Part shown: piece by piece, positions 8,672 through 17,746 of the stretch | How positions within the stretch are numbered: the stretch's first letter is position 1 | Layout: each line of letters starts with the position of its first letter | Source of the DNA: Cupriavidus pauculus | GTDB lineage: Bacteria; Pseudomonadota; Gammaproteobacteria; Burkholderiales; Burkholderiaceae | Assembly (NCBI RefSeq): GCF_002858765.1 | Contig: NZ_PJRP01000004.1 | Location: 103,319-167,318 of the forward strand | Length of the DNA: 64,000 nt | Direction: 5' to 3' | Notes under the pieces: generated by a model | What the model saw: only the letters and a program-made list of their open reading frames with translations | Database searches by the model: none | Told to the model about the DNA's origin: nothing | Translations under genes and position numbers: made by a program

Positions 8672-9238
8672 ATGGCTAGAAATAAGGAATTCGACGTCGA
8701 TCAAGTGCTGGACGCCGCCATTGGCGTGTTCCGGGAGCATGGGTATGCGGGAACTTCCGCCACCATGTTGACTGCCGCCATGAAGATTGGGCGGCAAAGC
8801 GTGTACGACACCTTCGGGGACAAATGGCAGCTCTATTGCGCGTCGGTGAATCGCTATGGCGATGCCGAACGACAGGCCCATCTCGATGCGTTGAATGCCG
8901 GGCCGACGTCCCTCGACGGTCTGCGCCGAATGATGCAGCGCGTGGTAGCCGAAGCCCATCTTCCGTGCCTCGGCGTGGGCTCGATCAGCGAGTTTGGCCG
9001 TAGCAACGATGAACTGGTCCGAATTCACGAGGCTCAGGGAAGGGTCTTGCGCAAGGCCATCGCGGCCAAGGTGCGGCAGGCAAAGACCGAGGGCGACGTC
9101 GCGCGGAGTCTAGATCCCGATCAAGTGTCTGGATTCCTGATGGCGAATCTCGCGGGGATACGTCTTGCTGCGCGCGGTGGTGCCAATAAAGCGGAACTAC
9201 AGGAACTCGGCCGGCTTGCCTTGCAAGCGCTGCGCTGA
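8672..9238 (+). CDS. TetR/AcrR-family regulator
   Basis: A 188-residue one-domain-plus-ligand-pocket repressor. The N-terminal helix-turn-helix spans residues about 10-55 (VLDAAIGVFREHGYAGTSAT and IGRQSVYDTFGDKWQLY). The C-terminal helical part resembles the TetR C-terminal domain that binds small molecules. It is followed 49 bases later by a quinone oxidoreductase, and both genes carry the same upstream motif, so autoregulation with control of that neighbour is the likely arrangement (inference). Confidence 0.88.
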   Translation: MARNKEFDVDQVLDAAIGVFREHGYAGTSATMLTAAMKIGRQSVYDTFGDKWQLYCASVNRYGDAERQAHLDALNAGPTSLDGLRRMMQRVVAEAHLPCLGVGSISEFGRSNDELVRIHEAQGRVLRKAIAAKVRQAKTEGDVARSLDPDQVSGFLMANLAGIRLAARGGANKAELQELGRLALQALR

Positions 9239-9255
9239 TTTTTTTTGACCTATTC

Positions 9256-9273
9256 TTGAACGAACATTCCAGA
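9256..9273 (+). promoter_or_regulatory. Operator-like motif, copy 2 (upstream of oxidoreductase)
   Basis: TTGAACGAACATTCCAGA, 14 bases before the oxidoreductase ATG. It matches the copy at 8637-8654 at 13 of 18 positions, including the TTGA and TTCCA ends. It implies a separate promoter for the oxidoreductase under the adjacent TetR regulator. Confidence 0.45.
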
Positions 9274-9287
9274 AAGAGAGGAGAGCG

Positions 9288-10256
9288 ATGAAAGCGGTTG
9301 TCATGAAGGATGTGGGCGATGTTGATGTGCTGGCATACGTCGACCGTCAGGATCCGAACCCGGGGCCCGGCGAAGTGCTGGTCAGCGTTGCGGCTGCGGG
9401 TGTGAATTTCATGGATATCGGTGTGCGCCAGGGAATGGCCTGGACCGGGGTATCCAATCCCAAGATTCTGGGTGTCGAAGGCGCCGGCTGCGTACTGGCG
9501 GTCGGCGACGGCGTGAGCGACTTTGCCGTTGGGGATCGCGTGGCCTGGGTCTACGCACCCGGCAGCTATGCGGAAATGATCACGATGCCTGCCGAAGCGC
9601 TGGTGCCGCTGCCTGACGACATTGACTTTTGCACCGCGGCGTCGCTGATGATGAATGGGCTGACTGCCAGCCACTTTGCCACGGAGTTCTATCCGGTGCA
9701 GGAAGGGGACATCGCCTTGGTGCATGCTGCGGCAGGTGGTGTCGGTTCGCTGCTGACGCAGATTATCAAGCTACGCGGAGGGCGGGTCATCGGCCGCGTT
9801 TCATCGGAAGCCAAGCGGCGCGTGGCCGTGGAGGCCGGGGTCGATGATCTGTTGATCGACAACAAGGGCAGCTTTCTGAGCGCCGTCATGCGCCTGACCA
9901 ACGGGGAGGGTGTGCACGTGGTCTACGACGGCTCGGGGCCAGCGTCGTTCCAGGCGTCGCTCAACTCGCTACGTCATGCTGGAACCTTTTGCTGGTTCGG
10001 CCCGGTGTTGGAGGCGTCCAGGGCAATCGAACTGTTCAGCCTGCCCAAGAGTATCAAGATCGGTTTCGCCGTATTTTCCGACCACATCCGCACGCCGGAA
10101 CAGCTGCGCGAGCGCTCGGCGCAACTGTTCAACTGGGTACGCCAAGGCAAGCTGAAGGTGTTCAACGGCGGCGAGTACGCGCTGGCCGATGCTGCTAGGG
10201 CCCATGCCGACATGTGGAGTCGGCAGACATCCGGCAAGCTCTTACTTGTCCCCTGA
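9288..10256 (+). CDS. NADPH:quinone oxidoreductase, MDR superfamily
   Basis: A 322-residue zinc-less medium-chain dehydrogenase/reductase. It has a GroES-like N-terminal half (PGPGEVLVSVAAAGVNFMDI), the cofactor-binding motif HAAAGGVGSLLTQI near residue 145, and the family C-terminus (GEYALADAARAHADMWSRQT). It should reduce quinones or alpha,beta-unsaturated carbonyls with NADPH in the cytoplasm. An AGAGAGGAGAG ribosome site precedes the ATG. The adjacent TetR regulator probably controls it in response to an electrophile (inference). Confidence 0.87.
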   Translation: MKAVVMKDVGDVDVLAYVDRQDPNPGPGEVLVSVAAAGVNFMDIGVRQGMAWTGVSNPKILGVEGAGCVLAVGDGVSDFAVGDRVAWVYAPGSYAEMITMPAEALVPLPDDIDFCTAASLMMNGLTASHFATEFYPVQEGDIALVHAAAGGVGSLLTQIIKLRGGRVIGRVSSEAKRRVAVEAGVDDLLIDNKGSFLSAVMRLTNGEGVHVVYDGSGPASFQASLNSLRHAGTFCWFGPVLEASRAIELFSLPKSIKIGFAVFSDHIRTPEQLRERSAQLFNWVRQGKLKVFNGGEYALADAARAHADMWSRQTSGKLLLVP

Positions 10257-10379
10257 GTTTCTGGCGGACCCATGCTCGTGCGTATGCCCATCCTGCTTCA
10301 GGCGGACGGCATGCCCGGAGGCGAGACGCTATGCCGGCGTCTCGCCTCTCCGACTATCGCGGCGCAAGCCGTCCACGCC

Positions 10380-11336
10380 TCAATATCCGCGCGCGGGATC
10401 AATGGTGTTGTCTGGCGATTCGTCGCGGGAGACGCGAATAATGTTCTCCGCAATCTGCGTTGCCGCCGATGACGGGATGGCCACCGAAGCCAGGTGCGGG
10501 GTGATCAGCACGTTCGGCATGCTCCACAGGGGATCCCCGGCAGGCAAAGGTTCGCGCTCGAAAACATCCAGGGTCGCACCACCAATGTGGCCATTCTGGA
10601 GCAGCTCTGTCAGCGCGGCCTGATCTACCAGGGCGCCCCGGGCAACATTGATAAAAGCCGCTCCGCGAGGCAACCGCTCCAGTCGCCTGCGATTCAGAAT
10701 GCCTGCCGTCTGAGGCGTCAGCGGCAGCATGACGACGACAATTTCGGCCTGTTCCAGCACGGTGTCGAGGGTGTCCAACCCTGAAAAGCACTTCACGCCC
10801 TCAATTTGCGCAGGGCTGCGCGACCAGCCAAGCACCTTGAACCCTTGGCGTTGTAGTTCGTGGGCCGCCTTCGCGCCCAATTGACCGAGGCCCAGCACCG
10901 CGACGCGAATGTCTTCCGGAGACCGGGGATGGCGGTATGCCCATTCACCCCGCCGCTGTGCCTGCTCGAAGTAAGGAATGTCCCGGGCATGCCGGAGCAC
11001 AGAGAACAGCACGTACCCCGCCATCATGCGAGCCATCTGCGGATCCGTGAGTCGCGTGATCGGAATGCCTGAGGGAAGGTCTTGCCGCTGCACCAGCGAA
11101 TCGACGCCCGCCCCAAGATTGACGATCAGCCGCAGGTTGGTCATCCCAGAAAAGAAATCTTGTGGCGGTTTCCAGGCGAGCACGTAGTGAATATCGGAGG
11201 GCCGTGTGATCTCGCTCGAATGGACCACCTTCAGCTTCGGAAGCTGGGCCTGGAGCGCGCGCTTCCACGTATCGAAGTCGTCGAACGCGCTGTAGAAGGC
11301 CATCGCGCCTGATGGAGTGGCTTCAGATATAGTCAT
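10380..11336 (-). CDS. D-2-hydroxyacid dehydrogenase, GhrA-like
   Basis: About 318 residues. The nucleotide-binding motif GLGQLGAKAA lies mid-protein, with the catalytic set Arg (FINVARGALVD), Glu (FEREPLP) and His (ITPHLASV) in order; the protein ends DPARGY exactly as E. coli GhrA does. It should reduce glyoxylate, hydroxypyruvate or a related 2-keto acid with NADPH. The frame continues to a GTG at 11384; I prefer the ATG at 11336, and an ATG at 11303 is also possible. It is the last gene of a five-gene minus-strand operon. Confidence 0.85.
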   Translation of the reverse strand: MTISEATPSGAMAFYSAFDDFDTWKRALQAQLPKLKVVHSSEITRPSDIHYVLAWKPPQDFFSGMTNLRLIVNLGAGVDSLVQRQDLPSGIPITRLTDPQMARMMAGYVLFSVLRHARDIPYFEQAQRRGEWAYRHPRSPEDIRVAVLGLGQLGAKAAHELQRQGFKVLGWSRSPAQIEGVKCFSGLDTLDTVLEQAEIVVVMLPLTPQTAGILNRRRLERLPRGAAFINVARGALVDQAALTELLQNGHIGGATLDVFEREPLPAGDPLWSMPNVLITPHLASVAIPSSAATQIAENIIRVSRDESPDNTIDPARGY

Positions 11337-11414
11337 CTTGATAACCGCTTTAAGAGAGATGGTAAGGATGCGGCAAATTTTCACACTGCAATCACGCCGC
11401 GTCCGAATATCAAA

Positions 11415-11882
11415 TCAGGTCGCTGTTTTTCCCTTTTGGACCAGTCGCGCGACAGCCTCGATGGCAAATTCGTAACCGTCGCCCCCCAGCCCGGCGATCA
11501 CGCCATCCGCCACTTTGGAAATATAGGAATGATGGCGGAACGACTCACGCTTCCAAATGTTGCTCATATGGGTTTCAACGATCTTGCCGGGAAACGCCAG
11601 CAAGGCGTCGAGGATCGGAATCGAAGAGTACGTGAGGCCGGCTGCATTGATGACAATGCCGTCCGCCACGCCGCGCGCTTCCTGGATCCAGTCGACCAAT
11701 TGTCCCTCATAATTCGACTGAAGGAAGCGAAGCTCGGCATTCAGGGAGGCGGCCTTTTGCTCGCATCGTGACTGCAAGACCGGAAAGCTGTCGCTGCCAT
11801 ACGTCTTGTTGGCGTCGAGACCGTAAAGATTGGCGTTTGGGCCGTTCAGAAACCAGATGGTGATCTTCTTGCTCACGTTCAA
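11415..11882 (-). CDS. Type II 3-dehydroquinase-like protein
   Basis: A 155-residue protein of the type II dehydroquinase fold. Family landmarks are LNGPNANLYG, NYEGQLVDWIQEA, INAAGLTYSSIPILDAL, VETHMSN and RHHSYIS. The catalytic Tyr (KTYG), Glu-x-His (ETH) and two later arginines are in place. The lid-loop arginine five residues before the Tyr is Asp (DANKTYG), and the usual SNVHARE is SNIWKRE. This lid substitution suggests a changed substrate or reaction rather than the shikimate step. It is coexpressed with a GST, oxidoreductases and an ABC ATPase, which fits a catabolic role (inference). Confidence 0.82.
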   Translation of the reverse strand: MNVSKKITIWFLNGPNANLYGLDANKTYGSDSFPVLQSRCEQKAASLNAELRFLQSNYEGQLVDWIQEARGVADGIVINAAGLTYSSIPILDALLAFPGKIVETHMSNIWKRESFRHHSYISKVADGVIAGLGGDGYEFAIEAVARLVQKGKTAT

Positions 11883-11892
11883 ACCTTATCTC

Positions 11893-12513
11893 TTAACCTT
11901 CATGGGGACGGGTGGCCTGCATGGCGGGCAGCTTTTGAAAGACCTCGTCCCATCGTGCCGCATTGCGATACTGGGAACGCCACGCAACTTCGGGAAACCG
12001 AAAGTCCAGGTAGCCCAGCGCGCAACCGATCGTGATCTCACCGATGGTGGGCTGCTCTACCACGAGTTCTGACGCGATGGTGTCGATGGTGTCGAGGCAG
12101 GCGTGGACCTTCGTGAGTTGCGCTTCGCGCCACGTTTGCCACTGGATCTCCTCGGGACGCGCCGTTCTTTCGTAGCGCGCCAGGAGTGCGGCGTCGAGAA
12201 GCCCATCGCCGAGCGCTTGGCGGCTCAGGGCGGTCCATCTGGCGGGGCCGGAGGCGGGAAAGATGTTGGCCGCGTCACCCCGGCTCGCCAGGTATTCGCA
12301 AATGACCCGGCTGTCGTACAGGGCGTGGCCATCCTCTAGGATCAGCGTCGGGACTTTGGCCAGCGGATTATGGGCCGCGATGCGCGCGTCGCGCCGCACC
12401 GGATGAGCGGCGCTATCCAGCAACGCGATGGACTCGGACTGTCCAGTCAAATGTGCGCACACCATGACCTTGCGCACGAAAGGCGAGGTTGGAGCAAAGA
12501 GTAGTTTCAGCAT
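11893..12513 (-). CDS. Glutathione S-transferase
   Basis: A 206-residue GST. The N-terminal thioredoxin-like domain contains SPFVRKVMVCAHL with the Ser position typical of bacterial GSTs, then NPLAKVPTLILEDG and the glutathione-contact YDSRVICEYL. The C-terminal domain is all-helical with TIGEITIGCALGYLDFRFPE. It conjugates or isomerises using glutathione in the cytoplasm. Spacing to the next gene is 10 bases and to the previous 15, so it is firmly inside the operon. The substrate is not deducible. Confidence 0.88.
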   Translation of the reverse strand: MLKLLFAPTSPFVRKVMVCAHLTGQSESIALLDSAAHPVRRDARIAAHNPLAKVPTLILEDGHALYDSRVICEYLASRGDAANIFPASGPARWTALSRQALGDGLLDAALLARYERTARPEEIQWQTWREAQLTKVHACLDTIDTIASELVVEQPTIGEITIGCALGYLDFRFPEVAWRSQYRNAARWDEVFQKLPAMQATRPHEG

Positions 12514-12528
12514 GTTTTCGGCAAGTTC

Positions 12529-13545
12529 TTAGTGGGATGGCCGATGTTCGGGGATCAGGACCAGTTTTCCGAAAACCTTGCCGCTGTCCAGCAACTCGTG
12601 GGACGCGATGGCCTCCGCGAGCGGAAAGGTGGCGTGGACACGCGGCTTGACGCGTGCGTTGTTTAGTAGCGGGATGACATGGCGACGAAGGCTCTGGGCC
12701 ATTCGGGTCTTCTCGTATTGGCTCTGCGGGCGCATGGTGGACGAATGAAGGCTCACTTGGCGCTGCATCAGCGTCAGTAGTTCGACATTGATCGCCGAAC
12801 CCTGCATGAAGGACAAACTCACATGGCGGCCGCCGAATGCCATGGCGGCAAGATTGCGACGGACATAATCGCCGCCGACGATATCGAGTACCACATCGAC
12901 ACCGCGGCCATCGGTGTACTTCAAACAAGCTTCTGTAAAATCAGTCGTCGGCCAATGGATCGTCGCATCGGCGCCCATGGCCCGCAGTTCCGGGAACCGG
13001 CTCTCGTCGTTATCCGTGACAATGACGGTCGCGCCGGCAGCGTGAGCCATGCGAATCGCAAGGGTGCCGATGCCACCGGCTGCGCCGTGGATCAGCGCGG
13101 TTTCACCCATGGCCAAGCGGCCCAGCTCGAACAGGTTGTGCCACACGGTAAACAGCCCTTCGGGCAAAGCCGCAGCCTCGGCATCGGAAAGCGTACTGGG
13201 CACGATGAAGGACTGATCTACCGGCGCCGTACACCAAGGCGCATAGCCACCGCCGGGCACGAGGCTCATCAGCCTCTTCCCCATTAGTTGACGGTCCACA
13301 CCCGGGCCACAGTCGACCACTTCTCCGCAGACTTCCAAGCCAAGCACGTCGGTGACGCCGGGAGCCGGCTTCGCGATACCTTGACGCTGCATGATGTCGG
13401 GGCGGTTCACCCCTGCTGCGCGTACGCGCAGCAGGACTTCGCCAGCCCCCGGTTCGGGCATGGGGCGCTCGGTCAGCGTCAAGACACTGGCGTCACCCGG
13501 TTCACGGGCAATGATGGCTCGCATGGAGCTGGGAAGATTGGACAT
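12529..13545 (-). CDS. NADPH:quinone oxidoreductase, PIG3-type
   Basis: A 338-residue zinc-free MDR enzyme. The start reads MRAIIAREPGDASVLTLTER, the GroES-like domain holds AAGVNRPDIMQRQG, the cofactor motif is HGAAGGIGTLAIRMA, and the tail HELLDSGKVFGKLVLIP is typical of the PIG3/TP53I3 family. Reduction of quinones or enones with NADPH is expected. It lies between the ABC ATPase and the GST, with short gaps on each side. Confidence 0.88.
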   Translation of the reverse strand: MSNLPSSMRAIIAREPGDASVLTLTERPMPEPGAGEVLLRVRAAGVNRPDIMQRQGIAKPAPGVTDVLGLEVCGEVVDCGPGVDRQLMGKRLMSLVPGGGYAPWCTAPVDQSFIVPSTLSDAEAAALPEGLFTVWHNLFELGRLAMGETALIHGAAGGIGTLAIRMAHAAGATVIVTDNDESRFPELRAMGADATIHWPTTDFTEACLKYTDGRGVDVVLDIVGGDYVRRNLAAMAFGGRHVSLSFMQGSAINVELLTLMQRQVSLHSSTMRPQSQYEKTRMAQSLRRHVIPLLNNARVKPRVHATFPLAEAIASHELLDSGKVFGKLVLIPEHRPSH

Positions 13546-13615
13546 GGGTGGGTTCTCTCAGACCGAGTTGTCGTGCGCCTTGGGGGCACTCTTGCTTTTG
13601 TGGCTGCCTTTGTGG

Positions 13616-14779
13616 CTATGGGCGCTTCTGCGGGCTAAAGATACTCACGCCCTCGTCAGGTAATGCCAGGCCAGCGACCGAGCCGATGGGCCATTGCTGG
13701 ATGGCTTTCAGCCCCGCACTGCGCACGGTGACGATCTGACGCGCAGTCGTTGGAATTTCGACGTCCACGAACGTATTGATGTGGTCGCCTTGATAGACGT
13801 GGTGGATCACCGTACCGCTTAACACCGATTCAGGATGCAGGTTTTCGAGCCTGATGTGTTCTGGACGGACATAAACGTCCAGCCTTTCACCGTCATGCGA
13901 GGTGTCCGCGAGGCGGGAATGTGGGAAGCTGATAAGCCCGGAGCCCAGACGCAGTTGCACGTCCGTCGCCGTCTGGCCGTGAAAATGCCCTGGCAGGATA
14001 TTCACGTCCCCAAGGAACGACGCCACAAACGGGTCTTGTGGGTTTTGATATAGATCGGCTGGAGGCGCGATCTGCCTGATGACGCCGTTCGACATCACCG
14101 CGATGCGGTCTGACATGGCCAGCGCCTCGCCCTGATCGTGTGTGACGAATACGGTGGTCAGGCCCAGGCGGCGCTGGATCTCCCGAATTTCCACCTGCAT
14201 GGCGCCGCGCAGGTTCTTGTCCAAGGCAGAGAAGGGCTCATCCAGCAGCAGCACCTTGGGCTGAATGACCAGCGCTCGCGCTAGCGCCACGCGCTGCTGC
14301 TGACCGCCTGAGAGTTCTCGTGGCTTGCGGTGCCCGAGACCGTGGAGCTTCACCAACTCCATCGCCTGTTTGACACGTTGTGCGATTTCGTCCTTGCCAA
14401 CTCCCCGCATCCGCAGACCATAGCCAATATTGCGCTCGACGGTCATGTGGGGAAAAAGCGCGTAGTTCTGGAAGACGATGCCGATCTGCCGCTTGTGCGC
14501 AGGCTCGCAGGTGACCGGCTGCCCATCGATGAAAATTTCGCCGGTATCGGCTTCGGCAAATCCGGCGATGAGGTTGAGAAGCGTCGTCTTTCCGCAGCCG
14601 GATGGACCGAGCAGGGTGAGGAACTCCCCGGATCGTATCTTCAGCGAGAGTTCGTGTAGCACGATGTGATCGTGATATTTCTTGACCACCCGCTCCAGGC
14701 TCACCGCAGTAGGGGGCTGTACGTGGTGTTGCTGTACGTGATTTGACTGCACGGCAGGCGCTGAGTTGGCTACGTTCAT
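13616..14779 (-). CDS. ABC transporter ATP-binding protein, PotA-type
   Basis: 387 residues from the ATG at 14779; an in-frame extension to 15187 lacks protein character. Walker A GPSGCGKT, the Q-loop QNYALFPHM, signature LSGGQQQ, Walker B VLLLDEP and the H-loop VTHDQ are all present. A C-terminal TOBE-like regulatory part contains VYVRPEHIRLEN. This is the ATPase type of polyamine, iron and Fe/thiamine importers. No permease is adjacent; the unpaired polyamine-type binding protein and two permeases at 21.8-24.5 kb are the obvious partners (inference). Confidence 0.9.
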   Translation of the reverse strand: MNVANSAPAVQSNHVQQHHVQPPTAVSLERVVKKYHDHIVLHELSLKIRSGEFLTLLGPSGCGKTTLLNLIAGFAEADTGEIFIDGQPVTCEPAHKRQIGIVFQNYALFPHMTVERNIGYGLRMRGVGKDEIAQRVKQAMELVKLHGLGHRKPRELSGGQQQRVALARALVIQPKVLLLDEPFSALDKNLRGAMQVEIREIQRRLGLTTVFVTHDQGEALAMSDRIAVMSNGVIRQIAPPADLYQNPQDPFVASFLGDVNILPGHFHGQTATDVQLRLGSGLISFPHSRLADTSHDGERLDVYVRPEHIRLENLHPESVLSGTVIHHVYQGDHINTFVDVEIPTTARQIVTVRSAGLKAIQQWPIGSVAGLALPDEGVSIFSPQKRP

Positions 14780-15187
14780 AGTTGTGCGGAGAGTGAGAAG
14801 TATGCCGAGCTCCAGGCGATGGCCTCGTGACATGTAAGGCAGCGCTGGTACTGGCATTGAGAATAAGGCAAACCACCTGAATCGGGTCTTTGCAGAAACT
14901 GATGATGTCCCTCGGAAAAACCGAAAGCCCCCGGGGAGGGAGCGGGGCGCATGCGAGGCGTTGATGAGGTCTTGTGGTGCACGGTACGGCAGGACGGCGC
15001 GACATCTTTTGGCCGACGCTTTACTTTTTCCTAAGTCATGAGTCTGAAAAACGTGATTCTCAAACGGCCGCGGCTTTATCAAACTGACTCCATCGATGTG
15101 CGATGTCTCCAAGGCGCTAACGCGCCGAAATGTCGATGTCTCCGTACCGGTGCGACTGGCCGGGGCGGCTATTCCTAGGAAGATCAA
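14780..15187. other. Divergent promoter region
   Basis: About 400 bases between the minus-strand transport/catabolic operon and the plus-strand flavoenzyme pair. It must carry both promoters. I see no tRNA, long hairpin or clean palindrome. The stretch CTAAGTCATGAGTCTGAAAA with nearby AT-rich sequence is the least GC-rich part and the likeliest promoter core. Confidence 0.35.
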
Positions 15188-16441
15188 ATGTCAGTGGAAA
15201 AAATCAACACTGTGGTGGTCGGCGCTGGCCAGGCGGGCATTGCCATGAGTGAACATCTTGCGCAGATGGGTGTGCAGCACGTCGTACTGGAACGAAGTCG
15301 TATCGCAGAGCGCTGGCGTTCGGAACGCTGGGATTCTCTGGTCGCGAATGGGCCTGCATGGCACGACCGCTTTCCTGGAATGAAATTCGAAGGGATTTCC
15401 CCGGAGACTTTCCCGGCGAAAGAACGCATGGCTCAGTATTTCGAGGCCTACGCCGCGATGCTGAAGGCGCCGGTCCGCACCGGCGTGGAAGTCAGGCAGG
15501 TCGAACGGCATCCAGGACGTCCCGGCTTCAAGATTACGACATCGGATGGCGTAATCGAGGCACAGAATGTTGTTGCGGCAACCGGCCCATTCCAGACGCC
15601 GGCCTATCCGAGAATCGTGCCTGAGAGCGAAAGAATTCAGCAGCTGCATTCCTCTGCTTACAAGAATCCGAGCCAACTGGCGAATGGCGGGGTGCTTGTG
15701 GTGGGCGCTGGCGCTTCTGGCTCACAGATTGCGGAAGAGTTGCGTCAGGCCGGCAAGACGGTTTATCTCTCAGTGGGCGAACATTACCGCCCGCCGCGCG
15801 CGTATCGTGGCCGCGATTATTGCTGGTGGCTCGGTGCGCTGGGCCTGTGGGATGAGGTGAGGGTTCGCCCAAAGAAGGCACACGTCGCCTTCGCCGTGAG
15901 CGGATATGAGGGGGGTAAGACCGTCGATTTCCGCCGCCTGGCGCACTCGGGCATCAACTTGGTCGGCCTGACCCAATCGTACGAGAATGGCGTCATGACT
16001 TTCGAGCCGGGTCTGATCGAGAACATCGCCGAAGGCGACCGCGCTTACTTTGACGTGCTGCGCGAAGCGGATGCCTATATCGAAGAGAATGGCTTGGCGT
16101 TTCCTCCGGAACCTGACGCCTGGGAACTGCTATCGGATCCGGAGTGCCTCAAGAACCCGATTCTCAGTCTCAACTTGGCGGAAGCTGGCATCACGACGAT
16201 TCTCTGGGCTACCGGTTTTAAGTTCAATTTCAACTGGCTCAACGTGAAGAACGCCTTCGACGAAAAGGGTGACCCGTTTCACAAGCGGGGCATCTCTGCG
16301 GAAAGTGGCGTCTATTTCCTCGGCCTTCCGAATTTGGTCAACCGGGCCTCCTCGTTCATCTATGGCGTCTGGCACGATGCCAAGTATATCGCTGACCACA
16401 TCGTGCTCCAGAACGGATACATGACATACGAGCGGTCATGA
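15188..16441 (+). CDS. Flavin-containing monooxygenase, CzcO-like
   Basis: A 417-residue flavoprotein. The FAD-binding motif VVVGAGQAGIAMSEHL is at residues 9-24, followed by LERSRIAERWRSERWDSL, the family's usual continuation. A second dinucleotide motif, VVGAGASGSQIAEEL, near residue 175 binds NADPH, and a late ATGF segment (LWATGFKFNFNW) matches the class. It probably N-hydroxylates an amine or performs a Baeyer-Villiger-type oxygenation. It heads a two-gene unit with the FMN oxidase after it. Confidence 0.86.
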   Translation: MSVEKINTVVVGAGQAGIAMSEHLAQMGVQHVVLERSRIAERWRSERWDSLVANGPAWHDRFPGMKFEGISPETFPAKERMAQYFEAYAAMLKAPVRTGVEVRQVERHPGRPGFKITTSDGVIEAQNVVAATGPFQTPAYPRIVPESERIQQLHSSAYKNPSQLANGGVLVVGAGASGSQIAEELRQAGKTVYLSVGEHYRPPRAYRGRDYCWWLGALGLWDEVRVRPKKAHVAFAVSGYEGGKTVDFRRLAHSGINLVGLTQSYENGVMTFEPGLIENIAEGDRAYFDVLREADAYIEENGLAFPPEPDAWELLSDPECLKNPILSLNLAEAGITTILWATGFKFNFNWLNVKNAFDEKGDPFHKRGISAESGVYFLGLPNLVNRASSFIYGVWHDAKYIADHIVLQNGYMTYERS

Positions 16442-16487
16442 GGCGGCTCATACGACCGCATGGTGATCGCTGGTCGTACTGAAATAT

Positions 16488-17684
16488 ATGGACGGGCTGC
16501 CCGATCAGGGGCAGCTCTTGGCTCTTATTCAGGGAAAATCTATGGGCGAGATGACGTGCATTGAAGACTTGCGCAGGTTGGCGAGAAAGCGCGTGCCGCG
16601 CATGTTCTACGATTACGTTGATGGCGGCTCATGGACAGAATATACCTACCGTGCCAACGAAGCGGATTTCCAACGCATTGAATTTCGCCAGCGCGTGGCC
16701 GTCGACATCACCGAGCGCAGCACGGCCAGCACCATGGTGGGCCAGCCGGTCAGTATGCCGGTCGCGATTGCGCCTACCGGATTGGCTGGCATGCAACACG
16801 CCGACGGAGAAATTCTGGCTGCGCGCGCGGCCAAGCAACACGGCGTCCCATTCACCTTGTCCACCATGAGCATCTGTTCACTGGAGGCGGTGGCAGAAGC
16901 GACCGGGCGCCATCCGTTTTGGTTCCAGTTGTACGTACTGCGCGACAGGGAGTTTGTGGAAAACTTGATCGATCGTGCGAAGAATGCCAACTGTTCCGCG
17001 TTGGTGGTCACGATGGACCTACAGGTCTTCGGCCAGCGCCATAAGGATAAGAAAAACGGCCTGTCCACGCCGCCCAAGCCCACCTTGCGCAATCTTTTGA
17101 ACATGGCAAGCAAGCCACGTTGGTGCATCGGCATGTTGGCGACCAAGCACCGTCAGTTTGGCAATATCCTCGGGCACGCCAAGGGCGTCGATAATATTGA
17201 CTCACTGGTGGAGTGGACTCAGGAGCAGTTCGATCCGCGTCTGTCCTGGCAAGATGTCGAATGGATCAAAAAGAAGTGGGGCGGAAAGCTGATCGTCAAG
17301 GGCATCCAGGATCCCGAGGATGCGCGGCTTGCGGTGGCAAGCGGTGCTGACGCCATCATCGTATCCAACCATGGTGGGCGACAACTGGATGGTGCGGCGT
17401 CTTCGATCTCCACGCTACCACGCATCGTGGATGCTCTTGGGCAACGGGTGGAAGTCCATATGGATGGCGGCATCCGCTCGGGGCAGGATGTTCTCAAAGC
17501 CATCGCACTCGGAGCACGGGGCACGTATATTGGTCGCGCAATGATGTATGGCCTAGGCGCCCTCGGCGAGCAGGGTGTTGCCACCGTCTTGAGCATCATT
17601 CATAAGGAACTCGATCTCTCGATGGCTTTCTGCGGGAAGACGGATATTCAGGTGGTTGATCGCAGCATATTGCTGACGAAATGA
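16488..17684 (+). CDS. FMN-dependent alpha-hydroxyacid oxidase/dehydrogenase
   Basis: A 398-residue member of the L-lactate dehydrogenase/glycolate oxidase family. The N-terminal YDYVDGGSW holds an active-site Tyr; LPWFQLYV-type FWFQLYVLRD binds FMN; SNHGGRQLDGA carries the catalytic His and Arg; MDGGIRSGQDVLKA binds the phosphate. It oxidises a 2-hydroxyacid to the 2-keto acid. A start at 16542 (MGEMTCIEDL) is as plausible as 16488. Together with the D-2-hydroxyacid dehydrogenase in the divergent operon it suggests a hydroxyacid intermediate (inference). Confidence 0.88.
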   Translation: MDGLPDQGQLLALIQGKSMGEMTCIEDLRRLARKRVPRMFYDYVDGGSWTEYTYRANEADFQRIEFRQRVAVDITERSTASTMVGQPVSMPVAIAPTGLAGMQHADGEILAARAAKQHGVPFTLSTMSICSLEAVAEATGRHPFWFQLYVLRDREFVENLIDRAKNANCSALVVTMDLQVFGQRHKDKKNGLSTPPKPTLRNLLNMASKPRWCIGMLATKHRQFGNILGHAKGVDNIDSLVEWTQEQFDPRLSWQDVEWIKKKWGGKLIVKGIQDPEDARLAVASGADAIIVSNHGGRQLDGAASSISTLPRIVDALGQRVEVHMDGGIRSGQDVLKAIALGARGTYIGRAMMYGLGALGEQGVATVLSIIHKELDLSMAFCGKTDIQVVDRSILLTK

Positions 17685-17686
17685 AG

Positions 17687-17707
17687 GACGCTATCCGAGA
17701 TAGCGTC
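17687..17707. terminator. Hairpin between convergent genes
   Basis: GACGCTATC, loop CGA, GATAGCGTC: a perfect 9-bp stem starting two bases after the oxidase stop and followed by TCTTC. The T-run is weak, but the place between convergent genes suits a terminator working in both directions. Confidence 0.6.
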
Positions 17708-17746
17708 TCTTCGGCGTAGTTCAGGAGTCGACGAGGGCATCAAAGA

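Noticed and set aside
13616..15187. 523-residue version of the ABC ATPase
   Set aside because: The first 136 residues do not resemble any ATPase; the normal start is the ATG at 14779.
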